A stretch of 64,000 nucleotides of DNA, from the NCBI RefSeq assembly GCF_001423495.1, contig NZ_LMOG01000003.1:1-64000 (forward strand). Reading direction: 5' to 3'. How positions within the stretch are numbered: position 1 is the stretch's first letter; each line of letters begins with the position of its first letter. The translations under genes were made by a program, and so were the position numbers. Below are positions 55,042 through 63,399 of the stretch, piece after piece. This DNA is from Xanthomonas sp. Leaf131. GTDB lineage: Bacteria > Pseudomonadota > Gammaproteobacteria > Xanthomonadales > Xanthomonadaceae. The notes beneath the pieces are model-generated. The model searched no databases. It saw only the letters and a list, made by a program, of their open reading frames with translations, and was not told the origin of the DNA.

Positions 55042-56751
55042 TCAGTCCACTGGGGGCGCAACGGCGCCGTGTCGCTCGACCCGATTGCGTCCGCGATGTT
55101 TGGCCAGATACAAGGCCGCATCGGCTTTCTGGATCAGGCTCGAGCCCAGCTCGCCATCGACCGGGAAGCTGGCCACGCCGATCGAGGCGGTCACGCGCGG
55201 CAACGCGCGCTGACCATCGCTGACCGCCAATGCGGCGATATAGCCGCGGATCTGCTCGGCCACGCGCGTGGCTTCGTCGCCATCGGTCTCGGGCAGGATC
55301 ACGGTGAATTCCTCGCCGCCGTAGCGGCAGGCCACATCTTCGGCGCGCAGGCGGGTCAGCAGCAGCTCGCCCACCGCTGCCAGCAGCAGGTCTCCGCCGG
55401 CATGGCCCTGGCTGTCATTGAACTGCTTGAAGTGGTCCACATCCAGCATCAGCACCGACAACGGCAGGCCGCGGCGCGCGCAGCGTGCCAGTTCGTGGCT
55501 GAGCGACTCTTCCAGATAGCGGCGGTTGTACAGACCGGTCAGCGCATCGCGAATGGACTGCCGCCGCAGCGATTCGCGCAGACGCAGATTGCTCAGCGCC
55601 AACGACAACTGTTCGGCGGCCGCTTCGGCGATTTCCAGGCGCGGCATCGGGCCAGGACCGGGCGAGGACAGAAACAGAAAACCGAGCTGGGTGCCTTGCG
55701 CCGACATCGGCAGGCACGCGGTGGTGATCGGCGCAGCAGTGTCGGGCACGGTGATGTGCGTGCACAGCGCATCACGGTGCAGATCTTCGATAATGTGCGG
55801 CTGACCGCGGCGCAGCGCCCAGCATTCTTCCGGCAGCAGATGCGGCGCGCTCTGCAGCAATGGCTCGCCCCAATGGCTGATCGCTTCGGCCCGATCCTGC
55901 GACGCGCGCAGCAGATACACGCTTCCGGCCACGCCGGGCAACAGGCTGGCCAGGGTACGGCTGGTCACCACCAAGGCCTCTTCTGCGCTGATGCAACTCT
56001 GCAGCAGGCCGGTGTAACGGCTGAGCAGATTGAGATCGGCGGTACTGCGTTGCAGCGCGCCGACACTCTCGCCCAGCTCGCGATTCGCCTGCGCCGCAAG
56101 CCCCTCGGCCTGCGCGCGATGGCGCAATTCGCGCATCAACAACCCGTAGACGGTTCCAACCACTGCCAGCCCGAACGGAATGCCGGCCAGCGCCAGCACC
56201 AGTAGTAAGGTTGCACTTTGATGGCTGCTGTCGGCGCGCTGCACCAACAGTTCCTGTTCGCGCTGCACCATGATCAGCGACTGCTCGCGGATCGCGCTGG
56301 TGGTGCGGAACGCGTTCTGGCGAATGCTTGCGCGCGCCGGTTCCAGACCGCTTTGCGTATAGAGGTCGAGCGTATGCTGGATCTGTTGCAGGCGCGTCTC
56401 CACCAACTGCTGCAATCGGCCCAGGTGTTGTTCCTGGATGGTGTTGTCGACGATCAACCGGCGCAGGTTGCCGAGCAGAATCGGCAGCCGCTCGACGCTG
56501 GTCTGATAGTCGAGCAGGTAGGCATCGTTGCCGGTGAGCAGGAAGCCGCGCTGCGCCGATTCGGCATCCAGCATGCGCGCCTGGATCTCGTCGATCCGGC
56601 CAATGACCTCATGGGTGTGTGCCACCCACGCAGAATCCGCCAGCGAACGGCGTGCACCGACAAAGATGCCGATGCCGATGGCAATGAAGATGAGCGCGGA
56701 AAACACCAGCGCAAGCTGATTGCTGCGGCGCGAACTAAAAGAAGAGGACAT
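55042..56751 (-). CDS. Membrane GGDEF diguanylate cyclase with CHASE3 and GAF domains
   Basis: A 569-residue signalling enzyme. N-terminal membrane helix LALVFSALIFIAIGIGIFVG (~14-33), a CHASE3-type periplasmic helical domain (ARMLDAESAQRGFLLTGNDA) and a second helix near LLLVLALAGIPFGLAVVGTV. A GAF domain spans ~235-375. The GGDEF domain has CRYGGEEFTVILPETDG with intact GGEEF, and RAED five residues upstream as the inhibitory I-site. It should make c-di-GMP, subject to product inhibition. It may be linked to the downstream bactofilin. Confidence 0.9.
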   Translation of the reverse strand: MSSSFSSRRSNQLALVFSALIFIAIGIGIFVGARRSLADSAWVAHTHEVIGRIDEIQARMLDAESAQRGFLLTGNDAYLLDYQTSVERLPILLGNLRRLIVDNTIQEQHLGRLQQLVETRLQQIQHTLDLYTQSGLEPARASIRQNAFRTTSAIREQSLIMVQREQELLVQRADSSHQSATLLLVLALAGIPFGLAVVGTVYGLLMRELRHRAQAEGLAAQANRELGESVGALQRSTADLNLLSRYTGLLQSCISAEEALVVTSRTLASLLPGVAGSVYLLRASQDRAEAISHWGEPLLQSAPHLLPEECWALRRGQPHIIEDLHRDALCTHITVPDTAAPITTACLPMSAQGTQLGFLFLSSPGPGPMPRLEIAEAAAEQLSLALSNLRLRESLRRQSIRDALTGLYNRRYLEESLSHELARCARRGLPLSVLMLDVDHFKQFNDSQGHAGGDLLLAAVGELLLTRLRAEDVACRYGGEEFTVILPETDGDEATRVAEQIRGYIAALAVSDGQRALPRVTASIGVASFPVDGELGSSLIQKADAALYLAKHRGRNRVERHGAVAPPVD

Positions 56752-56867
56752 GCACCGATGCTAGCCTGCCAGGCTCGACAACACGAGGGTTCGACTGGCG
56801 GCAGACGTACGCGCCGGCGCAATCAGGCCGGCGCGTACGTAAAGTGATAACGGAATCACGCGGTGTT

Positions 56868-57194
56868 TCAGTGCTGCGGATGCTCGACATCGTGATTGTC
56901 GGCATTCTGCTCGGCCTTGTTGGCCATCTCGCGGGTCTTGTCGGCGGTGGCGTCGGCCGCGTTGGCGGTTGCACGGCTGGCATCGGCGGCCAGTTCGCGT
57001 GCGGCAACGCGTGCATCCGCCGTGGCGGCCTTGGCCTGGACGGCAGCGCGATCGGCGGCCTGCTCGGTGGCAGCGGCGGCGTGCTTGGCGGCGGACGCGG
57101 CATCGCGGCGGGCCTGCTCTGCATCAGGGCCTTGGCAGGCGGCAAGCGTGAGGGCGGCAAGGGCGCTCAACGACAGCATGCGGATCGTCTTCAT
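56868..57194 (-). CDS. Small Ala-rich lipoprotein
   Basis: A 108-residue lipoprotein. Signal MKTIRMLSLSALAALTLAAC ends in the lipobox LAAC (Cys20). The mature part is a long Ala/Asp/Arg/Glu-rich helix with heptad-like spacing, likely a coiled coil similar in style to Lpp, and ends in a His-containing tail. It resembles the lipoprotein at 57456-57797 in layout, suggesting old duplication. Function unknown; an envelope stabiliser is plausible. Confidence 0.75.
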   Translation of the reverse strand: MKTIRMLSLSALAALTLAACQGPDAEQARRDAASAAKHAAAATEQAADRAAVQAKAATADARVAARELAADASRATANAADATADKTREMANKAEQNADNHDVEHPQH

Positions 57195-57395
57195 GGGTGG
57201 TCCTGTTCCTGTTCCGGTGTTGGAAGGCGGAGCTTATGCAGCAACCGATGCAGTGCGCGTCAATGTGGTGCCGGCCATTCAGCCGCCGGGCGGGCATGCC
57301 GCTACGCGCCATAGCGAGTCGTTTGTTCAAGGGCGTCACGCGATGCAGCCAGGGTGCAGGCGAATCGGGAGCCAATTCCCGGAGAAATCGCAGGC

Positions 57396-57426
57396 AAAGA
57401 AAAAGCCGCTGGAAACCAGCGGCTTT
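57396..57426 (-). terminator. Intrinsic terminator of the second small lipoprotein gene
   Basis: AAAGCCGCTGG (57402-57412) pairs with CCAGCGGCTTT (57416-57426). On the minus strand the hairpin is followed by a U-rich run (TTTTTCTTT, 57396-57404). Confidence 0.88.
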
Positions 57427-57455
57427 CTCCGAACTCGCTTAGAGCTAAGAAGTGA

Positions 57456-57797
57456 TTACTTCTTGGCTTCTTCGGCGGTGTCCTTAGCAGCTTCGGCGGT
57501 GTTTTCAGCCGTCTTGGCAGCGTCGGCAGCCTGGTCAGCAGCAGCGTCGGTCGCGGCGCCGGAAGCAGCCTGGGCAGCGTCAGCAGCGGTGTCGGCCGAA
57601 GCAGCAGCGGTGTTGGCAGCAGCCTGAGCGGCGTCAGCCGACTGCGAGCCCGAGGCAGCAGCCTGGTCAGCAGCGGTCTGAGCGTCGGAAGCGGCTTCAT
57701 TAGCCGAAGCAGCAGCGTCCTGAGCCTGTTCCGGCTTCGAGCAAGCGGTCAGGGCCAGGCCCAGAGCCATTGCGATCAGCAGCTTGTTAATGGTCAT
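57456..57797 (-). CDS. Small Ala-rich lipoprotein, second gene
   Basis: A 113-residue lipoprotein. Signal MTINKLLIAMALGLALTAC has the lipobox LTAC (Cys19). The mature part is almost wholly Ala with regular Asp/Glu/Gln/Thr and no aromatics, ending in EEAKK; it should form a long amphipathic helix. A ribosome site (GAGGA) and a -35-like TTGACA (57872-57877 complement) precede it, and a strong terminator follows, so it is a single transcription unit. It is probably abundant and may act like Lpp. Confidence 0.78.
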   Translation of the reverse strand: MTINKLLIAMALGLALTACSKPEQAQDAAASANEAASDAQTAADQAAASGSQSADAAQAAANTAAASADTAADAAQAASGAATDAAADQAADAAKTAENTAEAAKDTAEEAKK

Positions 57798-57871
57798 TGT
57801 TTCAATCCTCGTCGTTAGATTAGGCAACGCGCTATTGCGCGCCCCCGACATGATGACGGCCCCAAGACTAG

Positions 57872-57877
57872 TGTCAA
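57872..57877 (-). promoter_or_regulatory. Likely sigma-70 -35 box of the Ala-rich lipoprotein gene
   Basis: TTGACA on the minus strand, 75 bases before the start codon. Seventeen bases downstream is a poor -10-like ATCATG. The strong -35 fits a highly expressed envelope lipoprotein. Confidence 0.4.
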
Positions 57878-57919
57878 GCGCACGCGCATTCAGTTTTGCA
57901 AAATCGCTGTTAAAAACAA

Positions 57920-59095
57920 TTAAATCAATTCGATAGCGATGGCGGTCGCTTCGCCGCCGCCGATGCACAGCGTCGCGATTCCGCGCTTGCCGCCGCGCGT
58001 GCGCAACGCGTTCACCAATGTCACCACCAGACGCGCGCCCGATGCGCCGATCGGATGACCGAGTGCGCAGGCACCGCCGTGCACGTTGACCTTGTCGTGC
58101 GCGATGCCGAGTTCGGCGATCGGTGCCATCGCCACCACTGCGAACGCTTCGTTGATTTCGAACAGATCCACCTCGTCCAGGTGCCAACCGATCTTGCCGA
58201 CCAGGGTCTGGATCGCGGCCACCGGTGCGGTGGTGAACCACTCAGGTTCCTGCGAGTGGGTGACATGCCCCACGATGCGCGCCAACGGGGTGATGTCACG
58301 ACGTTGCGCCTCATCAGCGCTCATCAGGATGGTGATCGCCGCGCCGTCGGAAATGCTCGACGAACTTGCAGCGGTGACAGTGCCGTCCTTCTTGAAGGCC
58401 GGCTTCAGGGTCGGAATCTTGGCCACATCGGATTTGCCGGGCTGCTCGTCGCTATCGACCACCACCTCGCCCTTGCGCGTGGTCACGGTGACCGGAACGA
58501 TCTCCGCAGCGAAGGCGCCGCTGCGCTGCGCGGCCTGCGCGCGCTCGACCGAGGCAATCGCAAACGCGTCCTGATCGGCGCGGCTGAAACCGAACTTCTC
58601 GGCCGTGGCTTCGCCAAACACGCCCATTGCCTGGCCGTCGTAAGGATTGGTCAGACCATCCCAGGCCATGTGGTCGACGGCCTGAAAGTTGCCGTAGCGG
58701 TTGCCAGTGCGCGAGTTGGGCAGCAGGTGCGGCGCGTTGCTCATCGACTCCATGCCGCCGGCGACCACGATGCTGGCCGAGCCGGCCTTGATCAGATCGT
58801 GTCCGAACATGATCGCCTTCATGCCCGAGCCGCACACCTTGTTGATGGTGGTGGCGCCGGTCGAAGTGGGAATGCCTGCGGCAATGGCCGCCTGACGTGC
58901 GGGCGCCTGGCCGAGGTTGGCCGGCAGCACACAGCCGACGATGACTTCTGAGATGTCGGCTGCTGCGATCCCGGATTGCGCCAGCGCGCCCTCGATTGCA
59001 GCGGCAGCGAGCTTGGGCGCCGGCACACCATTGAATTGGCCAAGAAACGAGCCGATGGCAGTGCGTTTGGCAGCAACGATGACGATGTCGGACAT
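57920..59095 (-). CDS. Acetyl-CoA C-acetyltransferase (thiolase)
   Basis: A 391-residue biosynthetic-type thiolase. The active-site Cys is in NKVCGSGMKAIMFGHDLI (~88), and the C-terminal catalytic motifs are NVHGGACALGHPIGASGARL (His ~349) and IATLCIGGGEATAI (Cys ~379). It should interconvert acetoacetyl-CoA and two acetyl-CoA. No other ketone-body or PHB gene is adjacent, so its pathway is not set by context. It is divergent from the autotransporter. Confidence 0.93.
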   Translation of the reverse strand: MSDIVIVAAKRTAIGSFLGQFNGVPAPKLAAAAIEGALAQSGIAAADISEVIVGCVLPANLGQAPARQAAIAAGIPTSTGATTINKVCGSGMKAIMFGHDLIKAGSASIVVAGGMESMSNAPHLLPNSRTGNRYGNFQAVDHMAWDGLTNPYDGQAMGVFGEATAEKFGFSRADQDAFAIASVERAQAAQRSGAFAAEIVPVTVTTRKGEVVVDSDEQPGKSDVAKIPTLKPAFKKDGTVTAASSSSISDGAAITILMSADEAQRRDITPLARIVGHVTHSQEPEWFTTAPVAAIQTLVGKIGWHLDEVDLFEINEAFAVVAMAPIAELGIAHDKVNVHGGACALGHPIGASGARLVVTLVNALRTRGGKRGIATLCIGGGEATAIAIELI

Positions 59096-59255
59096 TGAAT
59101 GGATACCATTTTAAGTGAAACGATTATCTGCCTCATGGCCGGTCTGCGCCAGCGCACGCCGCACTAGAGCTGAGGTACAGAGATAAAGTATAAAAAGGGT
59201 TATTCGGGCCCGGGGTTGGGCCCGATCCAAGGATTGGTTCGGGGAAAACACGAAG

Positions 59256-62099
59256 ATGAAAACGACAGACCTCGCCAGGACGGTCCTGGCCTCGGCATTG
59301 GCGGTGGCGTTGACTGCGTGTGGCGGCGGTGGAGGTGGCGGCGGCATCCGTCCGACCACACCGACTGCACCGCCACCGACCTCGCCGCCGCCTCCACCGC
59401 CGACTTCAACACCGCCGCCTCCGCCGGTGGTCGCACCGCCGACGACGCCGGAACCTGCATTCGACGCGCATCTGACGCTGACCAATGCACGCGCCGCGCA
59501 GGCGTTGGGGTTCACCGGTGCGGGGTATCGCATCGGCGTGATCGATACCGGCATCAATCCCAATCATCCGGCCTTGCAGGGGCGGGTCAGCGACAGCTTC
59601 ATCTATGTCGATCCGCGCACCAACAATGTCGCTGCGGGCGATGTGGTGGGCCACGGCACCGTGGTGGCGCAACTGGCGGCCGGACGTGCGGTGGGTCAAT
59701 GGCCGGGCGGTATTGCATCCGGCGCAGGCCTGGTGTCTGCGCGCATCATTAGCGACAAAGCGCCGGTCGATGACGGTAGCGGTCAAGGCAACGAGGTCGA
59801 TGGCCCGCTGGGCCTGGGTCCGGTGCATGCCGATCTGATCAGCGCAGGCGTGCGCATCATGAACAATTCGTGGGGCGGTTTGTATTGGAACGACCCTGCG
59901 GTGACCAATCAGATTGCGCAGGAATACCGGCCCTTCATCATCGGCAGTGATGGGCTGGTGGTGTTTGCATCGGGCAATGAATCCAGGTCGCAACCCTCCG
60001 ATACGGCGGCGCTGCCCAGCCAGCTGGGCCCGAATGGAACGCTGCCGGCCGCCGATCTGGAACGCGGCTGGTTGGTCGTCGGCGCGCTGGATACCGCCAA
60101 TCCGACGCAGCTGGCCTCGTACTCCAATGCCTGCGGCGTTGCGATGCGTTATTGCCTGGTGGCGCCGGGCACCTCGATGTTTCTCGATCCCGATGCGGCG
60201 GCCAGCAACATCCGTTATTTCTACGGCAGCGGAACGTCGTTTGCCGCGCCTCTCGTGTCTGGCGCAGCCGCACTGGTGTGGGAGGCGTTTCCGTATTTCA
60301 ACAATGATCTGGTGCGCCAGACGTTGCTGGGAACTGCCACCGATCTGGGCGCAGCGGGCGTCGATCCGACGTTCGGCTATGGCTTGCTCAATGTCGGCAA
60401 GGCGGTGCTGGGACCGGCACGTTTCGATTGGGGGACGGTGGATGTCACCGTCAATACCTTGCGTTCGACCTGGGCCAACGACATCAGCGGCAGCGGTGGC
60501 CTGACCAAGCGTGGGACCGGTACCTTGGTATTGAGTAGCGATGCCAACACCTTTGCCGGTGACACCCAGGTGCTCGGTGGCACCTTGCAGACGGCCAGTC
60601 TGCAGAGTGCGCGCGTGGGCATCGCCAATGGCGCCAGGCTGGTCGGTGCCGGCAGGATCGGTGGAACGGTGAACAATGCCGGCACGCTGCAGGTCAACAG
60701 TGCCGCGCTGTCTGTCACCGGCAATTACACCCAGGCGGGTGATGGCCGTCTGGCCTTGAACGTCGGCGATCGTTTGAACGTTGCGGGCACCGCGACGATT
60801 GCGGGCGATCTGCAAGTGCTCGGCCGGCGCGATTACGTGATCGACAACAACACCTACACCTTGCTGCAAGCCACCAACGGGCTGCAGGGGCGGTTCGATT
60901 CGCTCAGCAACGGGCCGGCAGTGACCTTCCTCGATGCCAATCTCAGCTACGACAGCAATAGCGCGTATCTGACGTTGCGGCGCATGGATGTCACTGCTGT
61001 TGCGGCAACGCTGGGCGTCATCGGCACTGCATCGATGGAGTCGGCAATCCGTGTCGAGCAAGCGTTTCAGCAAGTAGATGCGCAACAACTGCAAGGCAGC
61101 GGTGCGATCAGCAACGGCTTCATTCGTGCCGCAGCGGCGTTGCAGCAATCACCCACTGCCAAAGCGGCGGCCGATTCGCTACGCAGTCTGTCCGGCCGTG
61201 CGCATGCGGCCTCGGCAGCGATGACCTTCGATACCATCGATCTGGGTCGGCGTGCGTTGGCGGCGCATTTCGATGGGGTGTCGCAGCAGCCGCGCATGCT
61301 GGGCGTCTGGCAACGTGCGCTGGGCGGGCCGGGCGAGGGCGGTGTGACCACGGCAGGATTCGCCACTTCCGGCTGGATGATGGGCAACGACGTGCGCCTG
61401 GCGTCCGGCGCGGTGACCGGCTTTGCCTTCGGCGAAACGCGCTCCAACAGCCTGGGCGATCTGGACGGTGCGCGCGGACGCGATCGGCAGGTGCAAGGTC
61501 AGTTGTACTGGGGCACCACGCTGGGCTCGGCGTATACGCTGGGCCAACTGGGGTTTGGCAATGTCGATCGGCAGATCGAGCGCAGCCTGCAGTTGGGCGA
61601 AGACCGCAGCAGCGCGTTCAGCGATTACAGCGGCAGTTACCTCAGCGGCAATCTGGAAACCGGGTATCGCTGGGGCGGTGCGCGCGCCTCGCTGACGCCG
61701 TACATGGGGCTGGATTATGTGCGGTTACGCAGCGAAGGCTTCCGCGAAAGCGGTGGCGACGGCTTCGGCTTGCGTGCCGATGCCAGCACCTCCTCACGCA
61801 CCCAGGTGCTGGCCGGTGTGCGTTCGGCGTATCGCTGGCGCGGCGTCCAGTTGGGCGGTTATGCCGAATGGCAGCAGGCATTGAGCAGCGACGGCTTGAT
61901 GCTGGATGCCAGCTTCATCGGTGTGGATGCGTGGGCACCGTTGCGCGGCATGCAGCCGGCGCGCTCGGGTGGCCTGTTCGGCATCGCGGCCTCTGCGCCG
62001 CTCGGCAACCAGAGCCAGTTGCGTTTCGGTTACGACCAGCGGGTGGGCGAGCGCGGCGACGATCGCGCGCTGAGCCTGCGTTACAGCGCCGATTTCTGA
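59256..62099 (+). CDS. Subtilisin-type serine protease autotransporter with a lipoprotein signal
   Basis: A 947-residue autotransporter. The signal ends in the lipobox LTAC (Cys22), followed by a Gly run and a Pro/Thr-rich linker. Catalytic residues are Asp97 in IGVIDTGIN, His133 in GHGTVVAQLAAG and Ser328 in GSGTSFAAPLVSG. A PATR-type passenger repeat follows (GLTKRGTGTLVLSSDANTFA), and the last ~280 residues form an outer-membrane barrel ending in LSLRYSADF. This resembles Neisseria NalP, a lipidated subtilisin autotransporter. Secreted targets are unknown; surface-protein processing or host attack are possible. Confidence 0.92.
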   Translation: MKTTDLARTVLASALAVALTACGGGGGGGGIRPTTPTAPPPTSPPPPPPTSTPPPPPVVAPPTTPEPAFDAHLTLTNARAAQALGFTGAGYRIGVIDTGINPNHPALQGRVSDSFIYVDPRTNNVAAGDVVGHGTVVAQLAAGRAVGQWPGGIASGAGLVSARIISDKAPVDDGSGQGNEVDGPLGLGPVHADLISAGVRIMNNSWGGLYWNDPAVTNQIAQEYRPFIIGSDGLVVFASGNESRSQPSDTAALPSQLGPNGTLPAADLERGWLVVGALDTANPTQLASYSNACGVAMRYCLVAPGTSMFLDPDAAASNIRYFYGSGTSFAAPLVSGAAALVWEAFPYFNNDLVRQTLLGTATDLGAAGVDPTFGYGLLNVGKAVLGPARFDWGTVDVTVNTLRSTWANDISGSGGLTKRGTGTLVLSSDANTFAGDTQVLGGTLQTASLQSARVGIANGARLVGAGRIGGTVNNAGTLQVNSAALSVTGNYTQAGDGRLALNVGDRLNVAGTATIAGDLQVLGRRDYVIDNNTYTLLQATNGLQGRFDSLSNGPAVTFLDANLSYDSNSAYLTLRRMDVTAVAATLGVIGTASMESAIRVEQAFQQVDAQQLQGSGAISNGFIRAAAALQQSPTAKAAADSLRSLSGRAHAASAAMTFDTIDLGRRALAAHFDGVSQQPRMLGVWQRALGGPGEGGVTTAGFATSGWMMGNDVRLASGAVTGFAFGETRSNSLGDLDGARGRDRQVQGQLYWGTTLGSAYTLGQLGFGNVDRQIERSLQLGEDRSSAFSDYSGSYLSGNLETGYRWGGARASLTPYMGLDYVRLRSEGFRESGGDGFGLRADASTSSRTQVLAGVRSAYRWRGVQLGGYAEWQQALSSDGLMLDASFIGVDAWAPLRGMQPARSGGLFGIAASAPLGNQSQLRFGYDQRVGERGDDRALSLRYSADF

Positions 62100-62107
62100 T
62101 CGGCGTT

Positions 62108-62141
62108 CTGCATGCCCAGGCACTGCTGCCTGGGCATGCAG
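62108..62141. terminator. Perfect bidirectional hairpin between convergent genes
   Basis: CTGCATGCCCAGGC (62108-62121) and GCCTGGGCATGCAG (62128-62141) are perfect 14-base complements around a 6-base loop. There is no U-run, but it fills the gap between the convergent autotransporter and dehydrogenase genes. Confidence 0.6.
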
Positions 62142-62142
62142 G

Positions 62143-63243
62143 TCACTCGCCGCGCAGCTTGTGCAAAAAGCGCGGTGCGGTGCGGCCCAGCGGCAATTTG
62201 AGCTTGCTGATGGCCTCGATACGTGTTTCGGCAATCTGATCGGCTGCCTGCTGCGGCGGTACGCCCAGCTGCGTGGACAGATCGAACACCTTTTCCAGAT
62301 TGTGATAAATGCTGCGGATCAGCCGCATCGCACGTTCGCGGTTGTAGCCGTCGATTTCCAGCGACACATTCATCACGCCACCTGCATTCACCACATAATC
62401 GGGTGCATACAGAATGCCGCGCTTGTGCAGCTCCTCGCCGATAGCAGCGCTGGCGAGCTGGTTGTTAGCGGTGCCGCAAATGATCTTGGCCTTGAGCCGT
62501 GGCAGGGTCTGTTCGTTGATCGCACCTTCCAGCGCGCACGGTGCGAATACATCGGCCGGCACTTCGTAAATCTCGTCCACACGCACGGCTTCGGCGCCGT
62601 ATTCGGCCACTGCGCGGTCCACCAGCGCCGGGTTCAGATCGGTCACGTAGAGTTTTGCGCCACGCTCCTTGAGCAGCTTGACCAGCTCCATGCCGATGTG
62701 GCCCAGGCCCTGGATCGCAATGCTGGATTTGCCGACTTCTTCATGCCCGAGCTTGCGATTGAGCGAGGCCATCAGCGCCTGCAGCGCGCCATAGGCGGTG
62801 AACGGCGCCGGGTCGCCGGAGCCGCGATGCACCTGATGCACGCCGGTGACGTATTCGCTCTCCAGATAGATCTTTTCCATGTCGCTGACATCGGTGCCCA
62901 CGTCCTCGGAGGTGATGTAGCGCCCGCCCAGGGTGTCGACAAAGCGGCCAAACGCGCGAAACAGCGCTTCGGTCTTGTCGGTCTTGGGGTCGCCGATGAT
63001 CACCGCCTTGCCGCCGCCGACGTTCAAGCCAGCCAGCGCGTTCTTGTAGGTCATGGTGCGGCTGAGCCGCAACGCGTCGTCGAGCGCGGCTTCGCTAGTG
63101 GGATACGGGCGCATGCGCACACCACCCAGCGCGGGCCCGAGGCGGGTGCTGTGCAGCGCGATGATCGCCTTCAGGCCGGCGTCGCGGTTGTGACAGAAAA
63201 TCACCTGCTCGTGGCCGGTGGTATCGAGGGTTTCGAAAAGCAT
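62143..63243 (-). CDS. Leucine (Glu/Leu/Phe/Val) dehydrogenase
   Basis: A 366-residue NAD-dependent amino-acid dehydrogenase. ATG at 63243 gives MLFETLDTTGHEQVIF; an in-frame start at 63303 adds unrelated residues. Substrate loops are GGVRMRPYPTSEAAL and NVGGGKAVI with a catalytic Lys; the Rossmann motif is IQGLGHIGMELVKLL. Sequence features match leucine/branched-chain dehydrogenases rather than glutamate dehydrogenase. It would feed leucine, valine and isoleucine to their keto acids, in line with the valine operon at 9247-14988, though unlinked. Confidence 0.9.
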   Translation of the reverse strand: MLFETLDTTGHEQVIFCHNRDAGLKAIIALHSTRLGPALGGVRMRPYPTSEAALDDALRLSRTMTYKNALAGLNVGGGKAVIIGDPKTDKTEALFRAFGRFVDTLGGRYITSEDVGTDVSDMEKIYLESEYVTGVHQVHRGSGDPAPFTAYGALQALMASLNRKLGHEEVGKSSIAIQGLGHIGMELVKLLKERGAKLYVTDLNPALVDRAVAEYGAEAVRVDEIYEVPADVFAPCALEGAINEQTLPRLKAKIICGTANNQLASAAIGEELHKRGILYAPDYVVNAGGVMNVSLEIDGYNRERAMRLIRSIYHNLEKVFDLSTQLGVPPQQAADQIAETRIEAISKLKLPLGRTAPRFLHKLRGE

Positions 63244-63399
63244 CGAAGGCTCCGCGGGGCTGCGTGATGTGCCTTCCCTGAGGCCGGGTCTGGACCCGTG
63301 CAATGGGAAATAAAAAACGCGACGTCTGCAGACCCTGTCCGATCACGTCGCGCTGCAACATTTTAAACCACGTCGGCGGGGGCTTGTGTATGAATCTGT

